A stretch of 64,000 bases of DNA from Flavipsychrobacter stenotrophus (GTDB lineage Bacteria; Bacteroidota; Bacteroidia; Chitinophagales; Chitinophagaceae). Below the pieces are notes generated by a model. That model had not been told where the DNA came from. It was given only the letters and a program-made list of their open reading frames with translations, and did no database searches. The position numbers and the translations under genes are program-made. Positions 48,913 through 58,011 of the stretch are shown one piece after another. Numbering within the stretch: position 1 is the first letter of the stretch; each line of letters begins with the position of its first letter. The stretch lies in NCBI RefSeq assembly GCF_002954265.1, contig NZ_PPSL01000002.1, forward strand, positions 868,001 through 932,000, written 5' to 3'.

Positions 48913-50478
48913 TCAGTCGGCTACTTCCGAAACCAAATATAGTTGTTGCTTTGCCCGAGTAATCGCAACGTATTGTAGATTAATTTCCTGTTCGAGTTGC
49001 CAATCTTTTTGACCCTCCCATTTTAGTGGTAGTTGTTCGTAGTAAAGAATAAATACCCTATCCTGTTCCAGCCCTTTTGCACGGTGGATTGTACACAAAG
49101 TAACAGCCGCTTCTTCATCGCTAAATAGATTAGTCAGTTCCTTTTTAAACTCTTGTACAGTATTGCATTTAAAAGAGACATAACACGTGGCAATGCTCGC
49201 AACTTGGTCTGTTATATTGACTATTTGTTTTTCGGTATCAGGCTTTTGTTTCAGCTTTCTTACTTTCTCTTCTTGGTACTGATTTGCGAAATCAAGAAAA
49301 GTATTGAAGCTAAAATTGTCCAATTTTTCCATCTCTTCAATAATCGAAACTAGAGATTTACCAATATCCTTGCCTTTGATAACCGCTTGAATTTTCTTCG
49401 ACAATAATTTAAAGCATAATCTAACCAACGGCTCGGTACTTCTACATAAGACCAAATCTCTTTCACGTAAAACTGCGATAATATCAAGCTCTGTTATGTC
49501 TATAACCTCTCCGTCAATAGCCTGGGGATTCTCTTCAATAGTAGGCACAATAAGTTTCGCTAATGACACTACTGTTTTTGGACAGCGATAACAAATTGAT
49601 AGTGGAAATTCGTGAGCATTCGTATCTTCCTTTATTTTGCTAAATGACCGACTATCAGCACCTGAAAATCCATAAATTGCTTGTTGAGGGTCTCCCACAA
49701 ATAAAAATCGTGTTCCGTCATTAGACATTTTTAGAATTAGGTGCAATTGCACTGCGTTTAAATCCTGTGCCTCATCAACGAATATCCAATCATACGTTTC
49801 AACTTTCAATTTCCATTTGTAGGTAAGCCATAGCATATCAGTATAATCAACTTCCTGAGAGTCACGGGCAACCTCTTCGCCTGTATCTAAGATAAACTTT
49901 ACAATGTAGAGAATATTTTCAAGCGGTACTGGACAGTCGATAGAAAAATGTGAAACTAAATCGTTCATATCTTCTGTAGAATCAATGTCAGCAAGCGTAC
50001 AGCGAGATAAATTTATTAGTTTTTCGAGTTGGCTTTGTACTTCTTCCGCACTGGGCGGCTCATCGGGGAAATCTTCATCCACGTTACCGCCTTTATTCCA
50101 GGTGGCAAGTTTATTGTCAAATTGCACTTTAAGCTGCTCATGAACTTTTTTTGCCGCCTCTCTACACAATGCGCGGTATTTATTTTCATTAACTTTCGGT
50201 TTTGTGTTATTGAATTTCCTAAGTAAACAGTTAAATCCGATTGCATGAATTGTTTTGCAAATAACAGAATCAGGTAGTTTTTTCTTTAGGTTCTGAACAA
50301 TATGCTTATTGAAAGCGGCGAAAAAAAGCTTGTTTGAATTAATACTTTTACTTGCTTCGACTAACGTAGTTGTCTTACCTGCACCTGCAACAGCATTTAC
50401 AATGGCGTTGCCTTTTTCATGGGAAATCCAGTTAAAAATATCTGCTTGATATTTCGATGGTGAAAAGGATGTATTCAT
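48913..50478 (-). CDS. UvrD/Rep-family SF1A helicase
   Basis: From ATG 50478 the 521-residue helicase shows the SF1 motifs: Q-motif region SPSKYQADIF, Walker A AVAGAGKTT (about residue 30-38), motif II FVDEAQDLNAVQLHLI, motif III GDPQQAIYGFSGAD, motif IV-V CTIHRAKGLEQDRVFIL and motif VI QYVAITRAKQQLYLV. At about 520 residues it is shorter than UvrD (about 720), lacking much of domains 1B/2B. Such short UvrD helicases occur in Gabija-type defence systems as GajB, but no GajA partner is present. It is convergent with the HEPN-like pair. Confidence 0.85.
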   Translation of the reverse strand: MNTSFSPSKYQADIFNWISHEKGNAIVNAVAGAGKTTTLVEASKSINSNKLFFAAFNKHIVQNLKKKLPDSVICKTIHAIGFNCLLRKFNNTKPKVNENKYRALCREAAKKVHEQLKVQFDNKLATWNKGGNVDEDFPDEPPSAEEVQSQLEKLINLSRCTLADIDSTEDMNDLVSHFSIDCPVPLENILYIVKFILDTGEEVARDSQEVDYTDMLWLTYKWKLKVETYDWIFVDEAQDLNAVQLHLILKMSNDGTRFLFVGDPQQAIYGFSGADSRSFSKIKEDTNAHEFPLSICYRCPKTVVSLAKLIVPTIEENPQAIDGEVIDITELDIIAVLRERDLVLCRSTEPLVRLCFKLLSKKIQAVIKGKDIGKSLVSIIEEMEKLDNFSFNTFLDFANQYQEEKVRKLKQKPDTEKQIVNITDQVASIATCYVSFKCNTVQEFKKELTNLFSDEEAAVTLCTIHRAKGLEQDRVFILYYEQLPLKWEGQKDWQLEQEINLQYVAITRAKQQLYLVSEVAD

Positions 50479-50557
50479 AAGTGTTACAGTATATTTAGCC
50501 AAGATAGCCAAAGAATCTTACAAGCTGTAAGCTTCCCTCTATCACCTACGAAAATGC

Positions 50558-52165
50558 TTATCTGTTGTCCTTCATAATTTCACCTAGACGGCAGATATCT
50601 TTTGCTATTTTTTGCCACGTCTCTATTGTGATATGCTTAGCGCATGGCATATTATCAATTGGTTCGTAATTCCGTCCTCTAGTGGGCACAGTAGAGGACA
50701 AGCAAGGCAAAAAAATATCTTTTACCTTGAAAATACTCGCCATTTCTTTGGTTCGAAAATTATGATTTTGAAAAACGATTCCTTCAGGGAATTCGAACCA
50801 TTGCAACTGTATCTTTTGTAAAGGTGTTGCAGCAGCCCACGTATCCCCTGGGCTAGTTAGATACCGTCTTGCGTAGTCCAATGCCTCCCCAATATCACCT
50901 TGCTTTTCAGGCAATTTGTAAAGTTCAGCATTTGTTTTTGTTAGTGTGTCCTCAATCTGTTCAAGTTGACGGCGCAAAATCACATCACTAATTACACCCT
51001 TTGCATTTTTCTCAATCAAGGCGGTCTGTCGCTCGTTCAATTCAATAATCTGTGCATTTAGCGCATCTGCTTCTTTATAGGCCTTTTTATTTGCGATATC
51101 GAGCGCATTCTTAATCCCTTCCTTGAAATAGTCCATATAGTCTTTATCAAGGCTATACCTATTTAAATGCGAAATATATTTTTGCTCTAGCTCTCCCTTC
51201 TTAAAATCAGCTTTTTCTATCCCTATAAAACGATAATACGCATATTTTTTATTTCGACCCTTCGCCCAACTCCCGGTAAGCTTTTTCCCGCTTGGATGCG
51301 TAATAAACCGCCTTAATGGAAATTCTGGGTTTTCAATGCGATAGATATACCTTTTATGAGACCGCCTCTTTAAAATACGTTGTACTTGCTCAAATAAGTC
51401 TTCTGAGATAATAGGCTCAAAATCTCCTTTGTGTCTCTCCCCAAATTTAATAATCCAACCGGCATAGATTTCGTTATTGAGTAGCTTGAAAAAATGCGAC
51501 CGAGTAAGTACCTTATTTTTTGAATTTATTAGCCCTTCTTTGAATAGTCGTTGCCGAATAGAATCTACTGAGAATTCATTCTTTGCAACTTCAACAAAAG
51601 CCATACGGATAGCAAAGGCATTATCGTTTTGAATAATTGTAGATTTACCAGCAACTTTCGCATTTGAATAGCCATATGGGGCAACCCAAACATACCTTCC
51701 ACCCCGCATTGCATCACGACTGCCATTAACACTACGCTCAGTTCTTACATCGTTATCAAATTGCGCAACATTCGCAATAATATTCTCCATAAACCGACCA
51801 GCGGGATTGTCTTCAAAAAACTCTGTTGTTGATTTTATTTCTACTCCGTATCTTTTTAGGAGTAATCTAATTTCTCGGTAGTCATCAATATTTCGTGCAA
51901 CTCGGTCAATTTTATACGCAATAACAACCTTAATGTTATTTTTCTGATTTGTACAATACCCGAGCAAACGATTTAATTCAGTCCGATTTGCATTTTTAGC
52001 GCTTTCCCCTTTTTCAATAAAAATTTCAGCTACTTCATAACTATTCTTAAGTGCATATTCATTACAAACCTTTCTTTGTGAATCAAGGCTACCACCTTCA
52101 TCCACTTGTTCTTTTGTCGATACTCTACAATAGATTACCGCCCTCTTTTTGTTGTCTGTTTGCAT
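50558..52165 (-). CDS. Large serine recombinase with degenerate zinc ribbon
   Basis: From ATG 52165 the 535-residue protein has the resolvase domain (RAVIYCRVSTKEQ; catalytic Ser16 from this start) and YKIDRVARNIDDY. The recombinase domain has GSRDAMRGGRYVWVAPYGY. Where other members have a CxxC ribbon, it reads LRRFITHPSGKKLTGSWAKG without cysteines, so this ribbon cannot bind zinc. A coiled coil follows (AQIIELNERQTALIEK ... EDTLTKTNAEL). The start overlaps the small gene at 52,125-52,223. It is not at an end of the element, so its site is probably internal or elsewhere. Confidence 0.85.
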   Translation of the reverse strand: MQTDNKKRAVIYCRVSTKEQVDEGGSLDSQRKVCNEYALKNSYEVAEIFIEKGESAKNANRTELNRLLGYCTNQKNNIKVVIAYKIDRVARNIDDYREIRLLLKRYGVEIKSTTEFFEDNPAGRFMENIIANVAQFDNDVRTERSVNGSRDAMRGGRYVWVAPYGYSNAKVAGKSTIIQNDNAFAIRMAFVEVAKNEFSVDSIRQRLFKEGLINSKNKVLTRSHFFKLLNNEIYAGWIIKFGERHKGDFEPIISEDLFEQVQRILKRRSHKRYIYRIENPEFPLRRFITHPSGKKLTGSWAKGRNKKYAYYRFIGIEKADFKKGELEQKYISHLNRYSLDKDYMDYFKEGIKNALDIANKKAYKEADALNAQIIELNERQTALIEKNAKGVISDVILRRQLEQIEDTLTKTNAELYKLPEKQGDIGEALDYARRYLTSPGDTWAAATPLQKIQLQWFEFPEGIVFQNHNFRTKEMASIFKVKDIFLPCLSSTVPTRGRNYEPIDNMPCAKHITIETWQKIAKDICRLGEIMKDNR

Positions 52166-52223
52166 TTCTCTTTTGCTCCAAGTAAATGTCAACTATGAGA
52201 CTTGCCAAATAATCAAGTTGCAT
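52125..52223 (-). CDS. Candidate small protein upstream of recombinase
   Basis: A 32-residue frame from ATG 52223 reads MQLDYLASLIVDIYLEQKRN then ANRQQKEGGNLL and overlaps the recombinase start by about 41 bases. The frame extends upstream to 52,370 across an inverted repeat. Small genes of this type precede recombinases in Bacteroidota elements, in my experience. It may be a coupled leader or regulator. Confidence 0.4.
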   Translation of the reverse strand: MQLDYLASLIVDIYLEQKRNANRQQKEGGNLL

Positions 52224-52257
52224 TTCTTTCGTTACGTATGGAGAATTACTTTTAAAG

Positions 52258-52322
52258 TCCAAAGAGGGAGAACGCACAACGGCTCTGTTGCTACACAAAG
52301 GCCAGCGTTCCCCCTCTTTGGA
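52258..52322. repeat. Inverted repeat upstream of the second recombinase
   Basis: TCCAAAGAGGGAGAACGC (52,258-52,275) and GCGTTCCCCCTCTTTGGA (52,305-52,322) match at 17 of 18 positions across a 29-base spacer. The symmetric arms, their length and the position next to a serine recombinase suggest a recombination or regulatory site. No T-tract follows. Confidence 0.6.
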
Positions 52323-52521
52323 TTCGACTTTCGCACAGTTGTTTTCGTAACCCTTGTGTAGCTTTTTCATAATACCATTAAGAATTACTGTTGTTAATAT
52401 CCTAATTATGGCTTCAAAAAAATAGAGAAGTAAGCCCCTTGAATTTACGGGATATGGTCAGGTCTGGCACAAAAAAAAGACCTTGCAGAGCCAAAGTCTT
52501 ATCAGTCCTTAGTCTACATCC

Positions 52522-53463
52522 CTACTTTAACAGATGTAATGCATGACCCGTTAGATGTTCATACACAAAATTAATCGTGTCTTTTTCTACGAGCTTCCCA
52601 AGTGCTAAATCAAACAACTTCCCCTTTAGTATTTGACCCCAATTCTTTTTATTCAGTATACCGAAAAGTTCCTTTAACTCTTGTAATTCGTTAAATAGAA
52701 CCTCCTGCCCCAAACCTTGTTTATTGAGTTCTTGTATTATTGTCTCAATACGCTCATCCATTATTTCTTTATCACTTGGTATTTGGCTATAGTTTTCTTT
52801 GTATGGCCTATCTAGTTCTTCGAGATACATCGAACCATTTGTTGTGATACGAATATATATATCGTCACTGCCTAAACCCATTTGCATTGGTTCAACATAG
52901 CCGTTGTTTTCCAGCATCTTTGATAATTCCAATGGCTCATTGTCGTGTTTTATTTTAACCCCGTTTCCGGAAAGGAGCATCCCAACAGGATAATAATTTC
53001 CATCGTCTAAGGCATATAACTTTTCAAGTAGTAGCTGAAGTTTATCCGCAACTTTAAAACTTGCCTTCTTGGCAATATCAAATTTATCCCCTTCTACGAT
53101 ATATTCGCATTGCTCAATTATTCTCAAATTTCCCTTTAGGTATTGAATTTTACGCCTTACAGTATCTTTTCGTTCTTTTACCTGCGTATCAAGTGGCTTT
53201 TGGCTTCTACCGCCAAAATGAAAACCGGACTCTTGCTGTATTCCATAAAATTCACTTACGAAATCATTGTGCTCAACAGCAAAAGAGGTTTTGAGTAGCT
53301 GACCTATCGACTCTTCCCAATCTTTCTTTTCTTTCTTGTACTCAGCAAACTCTTCTTCTTTATTAACCTCTCTTTCTAACAGAGTATTGCCCATCTCTGT
53401 GAGAGAATGTAGGGCATTTTTAAATTCTTCAAAATCAATTATCAAATACGAATAGTTAGACAT
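52522..53463 (-). CDS. Hypothetical cargo protein
   Basis: The 313-residue protein has an N-terminal helical part with an acidic KEEEFAEYKKEKKDWEE coiled segment and a middle AKKASFKVADKLQLLLEKLYALDDGNYYPVGMLL. A possible winged-helix follows (LSKMLENNGYVEPMQMGLGSDDIYIRITTNGSMYLEEL), where a beta-hairpin ends at a conserved-looking 'G-x-x-x-L-E'. No family recognised. It is 28 bases downstream of a TTACCAT dyad and divergent from the integrating recombinase, so it may share regulation with it. Confidence 0.6.
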   Translation of the reverse strand: MSNYSYLIIDFEEFKNALHSLTEMGNTLLEREVNKEEEFAEYKKEKKDWEESIGQLLKTSFAVEHNDFVSEFYGIQQESGFHFGGRSQKPLDTQVKERKDTVRRKIQYLKGNLRIIEQCEYIVEGDKFDIAKKASFKVADKLQLLLEKLYALDDGNYYPVGMLLSGNGVKIKHDNEPLELSKMLENNGYVEPMQMGLGSDDIYIRITTNGSMYLEELDRPYKENYSQIPSDKEIMDERIETIIQELNKQGLGQEVLFNELQELKELFGILNKKNWGQILKGKLFDLALGKLVEKDTINFVYEHLTGHALHLLK

Positions 53464-53490
53464 GATGCTTTTAGTTGGAATAAGGCGAAG

Positions 53491-53506
53491 TTACCATTTA
53501 TCGTAA
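53491..53506. promoter_or_regulatory. Dyad operator in the recombinase promoter region
   Basis: TTACCAT-TT-ATCGTAA differs by one base from the 47,027 and 40,421 dyads. It lies between the divergent 52,522-53,463 gene and the recombinase, 90 bases upstream of the latter's start. Confidence 0.65.
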
Positions 53507-53596
53507 ATCTAACATCCTTTTTCGCCATACACAATCCACATACACTTTCAATAAGCAGAATCATTTTTTTAATTTCACATTGAAAACTAAATACGC

Positions 53597-55105
53597 ATGG
53601 AGCAGAAAAAACGTATCGGTATCTGGGTTCGGGTATCAACCGAATTCCAAGTAAAAGACGACAGTCCCGAACACCACGAGCAGAGGGCAAGATATTACGT
53701 AGAGGCTAAAGGATGGGAGGTAATCGAAGTGTACCGCTTAGAGGCCGTATCAGGCAAAACGGTCATGGAATTACCCGAAGCAAAGAAAATGCTACGGGAT
53801 ATACAAACGGGGCGCATTTCCGCCCTTGTATTCTCCAAATTGGCACGGCTAGCCCGTAACACCAAAGAACTATTAGAGTTCTCCGAATTGTTTCGGAAAG
53901 CCAATGCAGATATGATTTCCTTAGCGGAGAACATAGACACAAGCAGCCCCTCAGGCAGATTGTTCTTTACCATCATTGCCGCCATGGCAGAATGGGAACG
54001 GGCAGAGATTGCAGATAGAGTAGCCGCATCAGTACCGATTAGGGCAAAAATGGGAAAGCCATTAGGCGGAGCCGCTCCCTTTGGCTACCAATGGAAAGGC
54101 AAGGAATTAGTCATAGACCAGCACGAAGCACCCATCCGCAAACTCATGTATGACCTATTCATCCAACACAGGAAGAAAGGCACCGTAGCCAAGAAGTTAA
54201 ACGAGATGGGACACCGCACCCGCAACGGCTCAGAATTCAGCGATACCACCATTGGCCGACTATTGCACGACAGCACGGCAAAAGGTGTCAGGCTTGCCAA
54301 CTACACCAAAAGCTTGGGAGACGGAAAGAAATGGGTTGTAAAGCCTGAAAGCGAGTGGGTGTATATCACTTGCCCTGCCATCGTAACGGAAGAGGTATGG
54401 GATAATTGCCACAGTATATTACGGGAGCAAGAAGAAAAGAATGTAAATGCGAGCAAGAGAGGTGGACAACCAGCCGTACATCTGTTCTCTGGAATCTTGC
54501 TCTGCGGGTGCAGCGGTAAGATGTATTACCATCCAGACGGTGAAAAGTACAAATGCACCAAATGCCGAAAAACTAAGATTGGAACTGCCGACATCGAAGA
54601 TATCTATTATGACGAACTGAAAGTTTTCCTTTTGTCGGATAACAATTTTGACAATTTTCTTTCAAAAGCAAAACACGAAATTTCCGAAAAAGAGAAAATT
54701 GTCAATTCACTTGCGAAAGACAAAAAGCGCATTCAAGCAGACATGGACATGAAGATGGATTTGTACATGGCAGGGCAAATTCCGAAAGATAGGTTTGGCG
54801 ATTACTACAATCCACTTGACCTACAATTGCGACAGATTGAAAATACGATACCGCAGATTGAAGCAGAAATTGACGTATTAAAAATTGAGCATTTAAACGG
54901 TGATGCGGTGAAAAACGAAGCACAAACAATGTATGAAAGATGGGGGCTGCTCGACAAAGGAGCTAAACGCTCCTTTGTCGAGCGCATTACAAAACAGATT
55001 GTAATCGCTGGCGACGAGCTGACCATTTTCTTCCGTTATCATCCTTCGTACTTCCAAAATCCCGAAAATACCCAATACAACTTCATGGATTCATGGATGC
55101 AATGA
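53597..55105 (+). CDS. Integrating large serine recombinase, frame crosses the att site
   Basis: The 502-residue protein has an N-terminal resolvase domain with catalytic Ser14 ([11 protein letters not shown]), [17 protein letters not shown] and [16 protein letters not shown] recombinase domain ([16 protein letters not shown]) follows, then a zinc ribbon with Cys303, Cys305, Cys320 and Cys323, and a coiled coil near 355-440. It sits at the element's right end, the usual place for the integrase. The core (55,084-55,086) falls inside its codons. Its last six residues (MDSWMQ) are comM antisense sequence. In the circle the frame would run on as IPALGTFGVELV into the tandem-HTH gene. Confidence 0.93.
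   Translation: MEQKKRIGIWVRVSTEFQVKDDSPEHHEQRARYYVEAKGWEVIEVYRLEAVSGKTVMELPEAKKMLRDIQTGRISALVFSKLARLARNTKELLEFSELFRKANADMISLAENIDTSSPSGRLFFTIIAAMAEWERAEIADRVAASVPIRAKMGKPLGGAAPFGYQWKGKELVIDQHEAPIRKLMYDLFIQHRKKGTVAKKLNEMGHRTRNGSEFSDTTIGRLLHDSTAKGVRLANYTKSLGDGKKWVVKPESEWVYITCPAIVTEEVWDNCHSILREQEEKNVNASKRGGQPAVHLFSGILLCGCSGKMYYHPDGEKYKCTKCRKTKIGTADIEDIYYDELKVFLLSDNNFDNFLSKAKHEISEKEKIVNSLAKDKKRIQADMDMKMDLYMAGQIPKDRFGDYYNPLDLQLRQIENTIPQIEAEIDVLKIEHLNGDAVKNEAQTMYERWGLLDKGAKRSFVERITKQIVIAGDELTIFFRYHPSYFQNPENTQYNFMDSWMQ
55071..55095. other. Right attachment junction of the mobile element
   Basis: Element DNA CCCAATACAACTT meets the CAT core (55,084-55,086), followed by comM antisense GGATTCATGG. The arm mirrors CCCAACGCAGG at the left end. 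Joining the two chromosomal halves at the core restores comM. Confidence 0.85.
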
Positions 55106-56141
55106 GCATAAAACTGGCAGGGAATTCTATACTCAGCCTTGCACGGCTTATGTTCACCTTGCGCTCTTCCATTGGCTGGCGCATTACTTCAAGTACCGTT
55201 CGCTTAAATTCAGGCAGTTCATCGAGAAACAACACACCGTTATGCGCCAATGATATTTCGCCCGGCTGCGGCATACCTCCCCCGCCGACCAAAGCGGCAT
55301 CAGAGATCGTATGATGTGGGCTTCTGAAGGGCCTTTGCGCCACCAAAGATGTGTTACCCGGCAGCTTACCTGCTACTGAATGTATCTTGGTTGTTTCCAG
55401 GGCTTCCTGTAGTGTAAGTGGCGGTAATATGGTCGGTAACCTTTTCGCCAGCATGGTCTTACCTGCTCCCGGAGGGCCTATAAGAATGGCATTGTGCCCA
55501 CCCGCAGCAGCTATCTCCAGTGCACGCTTTACATTCTCTTGTCCCTTTACATCATTAAAGTCTACGTCAAAGAAATTCTGTGAATCGAAGAATTCTTCAC
55601 GCGTATTTACTTTCAGTGGCTTAAGGTCAGACTGCCCCCTGAAAAAGTCAACCACCTCATTTATGTTTTCAACTCCGTAAACGTCCAGATTATTGACCAG
55701 TGCGGCCTCACGGGCATTTTCTTTTGGTACAAAAAGCCCTTTATATTTTTCAGCCCTTGTTTGTATAGCTATAGGTAGCGCACCTTTTATAGGCCGCAAA
55801 GAACCATCCAGAGACAGTTCGCCCATCATCACATATTCATGCAGTTGTTCAGTTGGTAATTGTTCGGTAGCAGCCAGGAAACCTATAGCAATGGGCAGAT
55901 CATAAGCCGCACCTGCTTTCTTAATATCGGCGGGCGCCATGTTCACTACCATCTTAGCACGCGGGCGTTCATGGCCGCTATTATTTATGGCAGATAAGAT
56001 CCTGTCTACACTCTCCTTTACCGCACTATCGGGCAGGCCCACTATAAAATAACCCGGCAACCCACCGGGGGTATCTACTTCTATAGTGATGGTGATAGCA
56101 TCTACTCCGTAAACAGCACTTCCGAATACTTTTACTAACAT
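55084..56141 (-). pseudogene. comM: ComM/YifB N-terminal part, cut by the mobile element
   Basis: This 352-residue part has the N-terminal ChlI domain ([43 protein letters not shown]) and the AAA+ core ([32 protein letters not shown], with Walker A, and [13 protein letters not shown], Walker B). It breaks off after FMLIASMNP, where a stop (TGA, 55,083-55,085) comes from the element. ComM is a hexameric helicase promoting recombination of imported ssDNA. The remaining C-terminal part is at 34,533. The truncated product lacks the arginine-finger region, so it should be inactive. Confidence 0.95.
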
Positions 56142-56218
56142 GGCTTTTCTACTACTATTAAGAGGTGTAAATGTAGCGATTAATGTAAAAGGACGGTAGA
56201 CAAAGACTTGTCGAATAA

Positions 56219-56899
56219 TTATAAATGAGCCTTCATACTTATTGAATTGGAAAGCGATTCAAATTCACTTAGTAATAAGTCCAACGCTTTCATTTTGACT
56301 TCTATTTCAGGAATTGAAACGTCTCCGCCATCTGCCTTTAAGTCCAATTGACTATTAATGTCATTATTTAAACTCGTCATTTTTCTTGCTAAGATTTTAA
56401 GATTACCAAGCTCCGGTGTTACCTCCTTTATAATTTTCGTTGTTTTCCTTACCCAAAAATACGCTCTAAAAAACTTCATAATTGCAGTTGTAACAAAACA
56501 TAGTAAAGCAGTTAACGTAAATGATATGAAGCTAATTTTGGTGTAGTTGCTGCAACATTGTGATAGGAACAGTATCCCAGTCAAAGAAAAAACTGAATAC
56601 ATTGACCCTTCGAGGAAATCCAAATTCAACTGCTTTACTTTATTTTCTTCTCTAGTTGTATTTAGTACAAAAACAAAAAGGAATGACAATAACCAAACAA
56701 AGCCAAGCACAAACGACAAAATTATCACTATCCAAAGTGGATTAGCTGTAATGAAACTTCGAGCCAGTAAGAAAATCGACACCAACCAAATTGCAGTGTT
56801 AAGAACTAAACCAACAACGAAGAAAAAAACAAAATTTATCCTGTTTCCGACTTTGTCCAAAGCATCGACCAAATCCGAAACACCAATTTCTATACCCAT
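56219..56899 (-). CDS. Hypothetical four-TM membrane protein with coiled tail
   Basis: From ATG 56899 the 226-residue protein has four TM segments ([87 protein letters not shown]). A cytosolic tail follows with [20 protein letters not shown] and helical [18 protein letters not shown]. No family recognised. The longer frame from 56,968 adds an unlikely N-terminus. Confidence 0.65.
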   Translation of the reverse strand: MGIEIGVSDLVDALDKVGNRINFVFFFVVGLVLNTAIWLVSIFLLARSFITANPLWIVIILSFVLGFVWLLSFLFVFVLNTTREENKVKQLNLDFLEGSMYSVFSLTGILFLSQCCSNYTKISFISFTLTALLCFVTTAIMKFFRAYFWVRKTTKIIKEVTPELGNLKILARKMTSLNNDINSQLDLKADGGDVSIPEIEVKMKALDLLLSEFESLSNSISMKAHL

Positions 56900-56993
56900 G
56901 CAACAAATATAGCTATGATTTAATTTATAAAAACAGCTTAGAGTTATAGGGCAAAGGCAAAATAGCACATCACATCTGAAGGAATTAATAGAA

Positions 56994-57449
56994 CTATCTT
57001 TTCAGCGCGCGCTCATAACACTCAATCCATTTTTTAACAGAAAGCTTGCCTGCCGGTTGGCCTATCAACTCGTAGGGTATCTGTTCGGGCATTTTAAAGC
57101 GGATGCAACTTTTACCCATATCCAGTTTCGCTTTGGTGTGTTTGGGGTATTCTGCGGTAAACCAATCGAGCAGCTCCTTACTACCATACACCCCCATGTG
57201 ATAGACAGCTATAAAATTTTTCTGCGAGGCTACGCTCATATACCCCAGCGGCAACTTAGGGTCACAATGATATCCCGCCGGAAATATACTATGCGGCACC
57301 ACATAACCGATCATACCATAGGTTATCCTCTCTTCATAGTCTTTATCTATATACTTAAGTATCGACTCACGTAGCTGCTGCATGGCGGCCTTGCGGTCAT
57401 CGGGCAGGGAGTTTATGTATGCTTCGGGGGTGGTTGCCGGGGTGGTCAT
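56994..57449 (-). CDS. DUF1801-family protein
   Basis: The 151-residue protein reads TPEAYINSLPDDRKAAMQQLRESILKYIDKDYEERITYGMIGYVVP ... KNFIAVYHMGVYG ... KAKLDMGKSCIRFKMPEQIPYELIGQ, the DUF1801 (YdhG-like) layout, often described as frataxin-like. Members have been linked to iron handling. Specific role unknown. Confidence 0.85.
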   Translation of the reverse strand: MTTPATTPEAYINSLPDDRKAAMQQLRESILKYIDKDYEERITYGMIGYVVPHSIFPAGYHCDPKLPLGYMSVASQKNFIAVYHMGVYGSKELLDWFTAEYPKHTKAKLDMGKSCIRFKMPEQIPYELIGQPAGKLSVKKWIECYERALKR

Positions 57450-57505
57450 TCGAAATGCTTTATAAAATTCAAAAATACAACAGGTATTGTAAGAGACGGT
57501 AAGTT

Positions 57506-57811
57506 CTATTTATTGTTTATCCAAAATACATCAATGTCTTCTGCGGCCTTTCTGCATTCATATATTGAATCCCGCAATGCGTCTATGCGGCTATTTATTA
57601 TAATACTGTCTGCAGTTGAACAAGGTGCAGCTAATTTTTTCTCTTCAGATTGCAGTTCTGAATATATTTTATTTCTTCTTTTGGTTAACGCAGCTTTCTT
57701 GCTATCCATTTTCGCCATTAATTTTTGCCTTTCAGGGTCCGGCACGTGTCCGCTATCGCAGCCTATGCACAAAAGCATAATAATAAATATTATAGAAGAG
57801 ACGCTACGCAT
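57506..57811 (-). CDS. Small predicted lipoprotein
   Basis: From ATG 57811 the 101-residue product has a lipobox-type leader (RSVSSIIFIIMLLCIGCDSG) with acylatable Cys at about residue 18. It then has a Lys/Glu-rich helical body (RQKLMAKMDSKKAALTKRRNKIYSELQSEEKKL) with a single later Cys. No family recognised; it is probably membrane-anchored in the periplasm. Confidence 0.6.
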   Translation of the reverse strand: MRSVSSIIFIIMLLCIGCDSGHVPDPERQKLMAKMDSKKAALTKRRNKIYSELQSEEKKLAAPCSTADSIIINSRIDALRDSIYECRKAAEDIDVFWINNK

Positions 57812-57925
57812 ATGTGTACCCAAAGGGTAAAGTTACTATCAGTGTGCCCAGGAAGAGCGATTCATTTTACTATTTTACATGTTTTAAATCAAAATTGAAA
57901 TACATCCGCAAATACCCAAAAGTTG

Positions 57926-57933
57926 TATCTTTG
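57926..57933 (+). promoter_or_regulatory. Predicted -7 element of the tig promoter
   Basis: TATCTTTG followed by CACC fits the Bacteroidota TAnnTTTG consensus, 79 bases upstream of the tig start. Confidence 0.55.
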
Positions 57934-58011
57934 CACCCCGTAATAAAAAAATAATATGGCCTCCTTTTTAATGGCGGCTATTTTTTTTAACTCAAAAAAC
58001 CAATCAAATAA

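Larger units (their letters stand above)
35017..55086. mobile_element. 20.07-kb integrated element in comM with serine recombinases
   Basis: The bounds are set by the shared CAT core. Joining the flanks gives an uninterrupted comM reading SMNPCPCGY across the join. Cargo from left to right: tandem-HTH, membrane protein, alpha-CTD-like protein, secreted protein, XRE, ArdC, a large VirD4/HerA-type ATPase with its upstream partner, a second ATPase, a RuvC-like protein, XRE, HEPN-like pair, UvrD-type helicase, second recombinase, a hypothetical gene and the integrating recombinase. No relaxase, portal or capsid gene is recognised. This looks like a non-phage integrative element of unclear transfer mechanism. 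Confidence 0.93.

Noticed and set aside
48913-50478. Complete Gabija defence system
   Set aside because: Only a UvrD-type helicase is present; no OLD/TOPRIM GajA partner is seen nearby.
50558-52165. The second recombinase as the enzyme that integrated the element into comM
   Set aside because: It lies 3 kb inside the element, whereas the 53,597 recombinase abuts the core and has the att site in its own frame.
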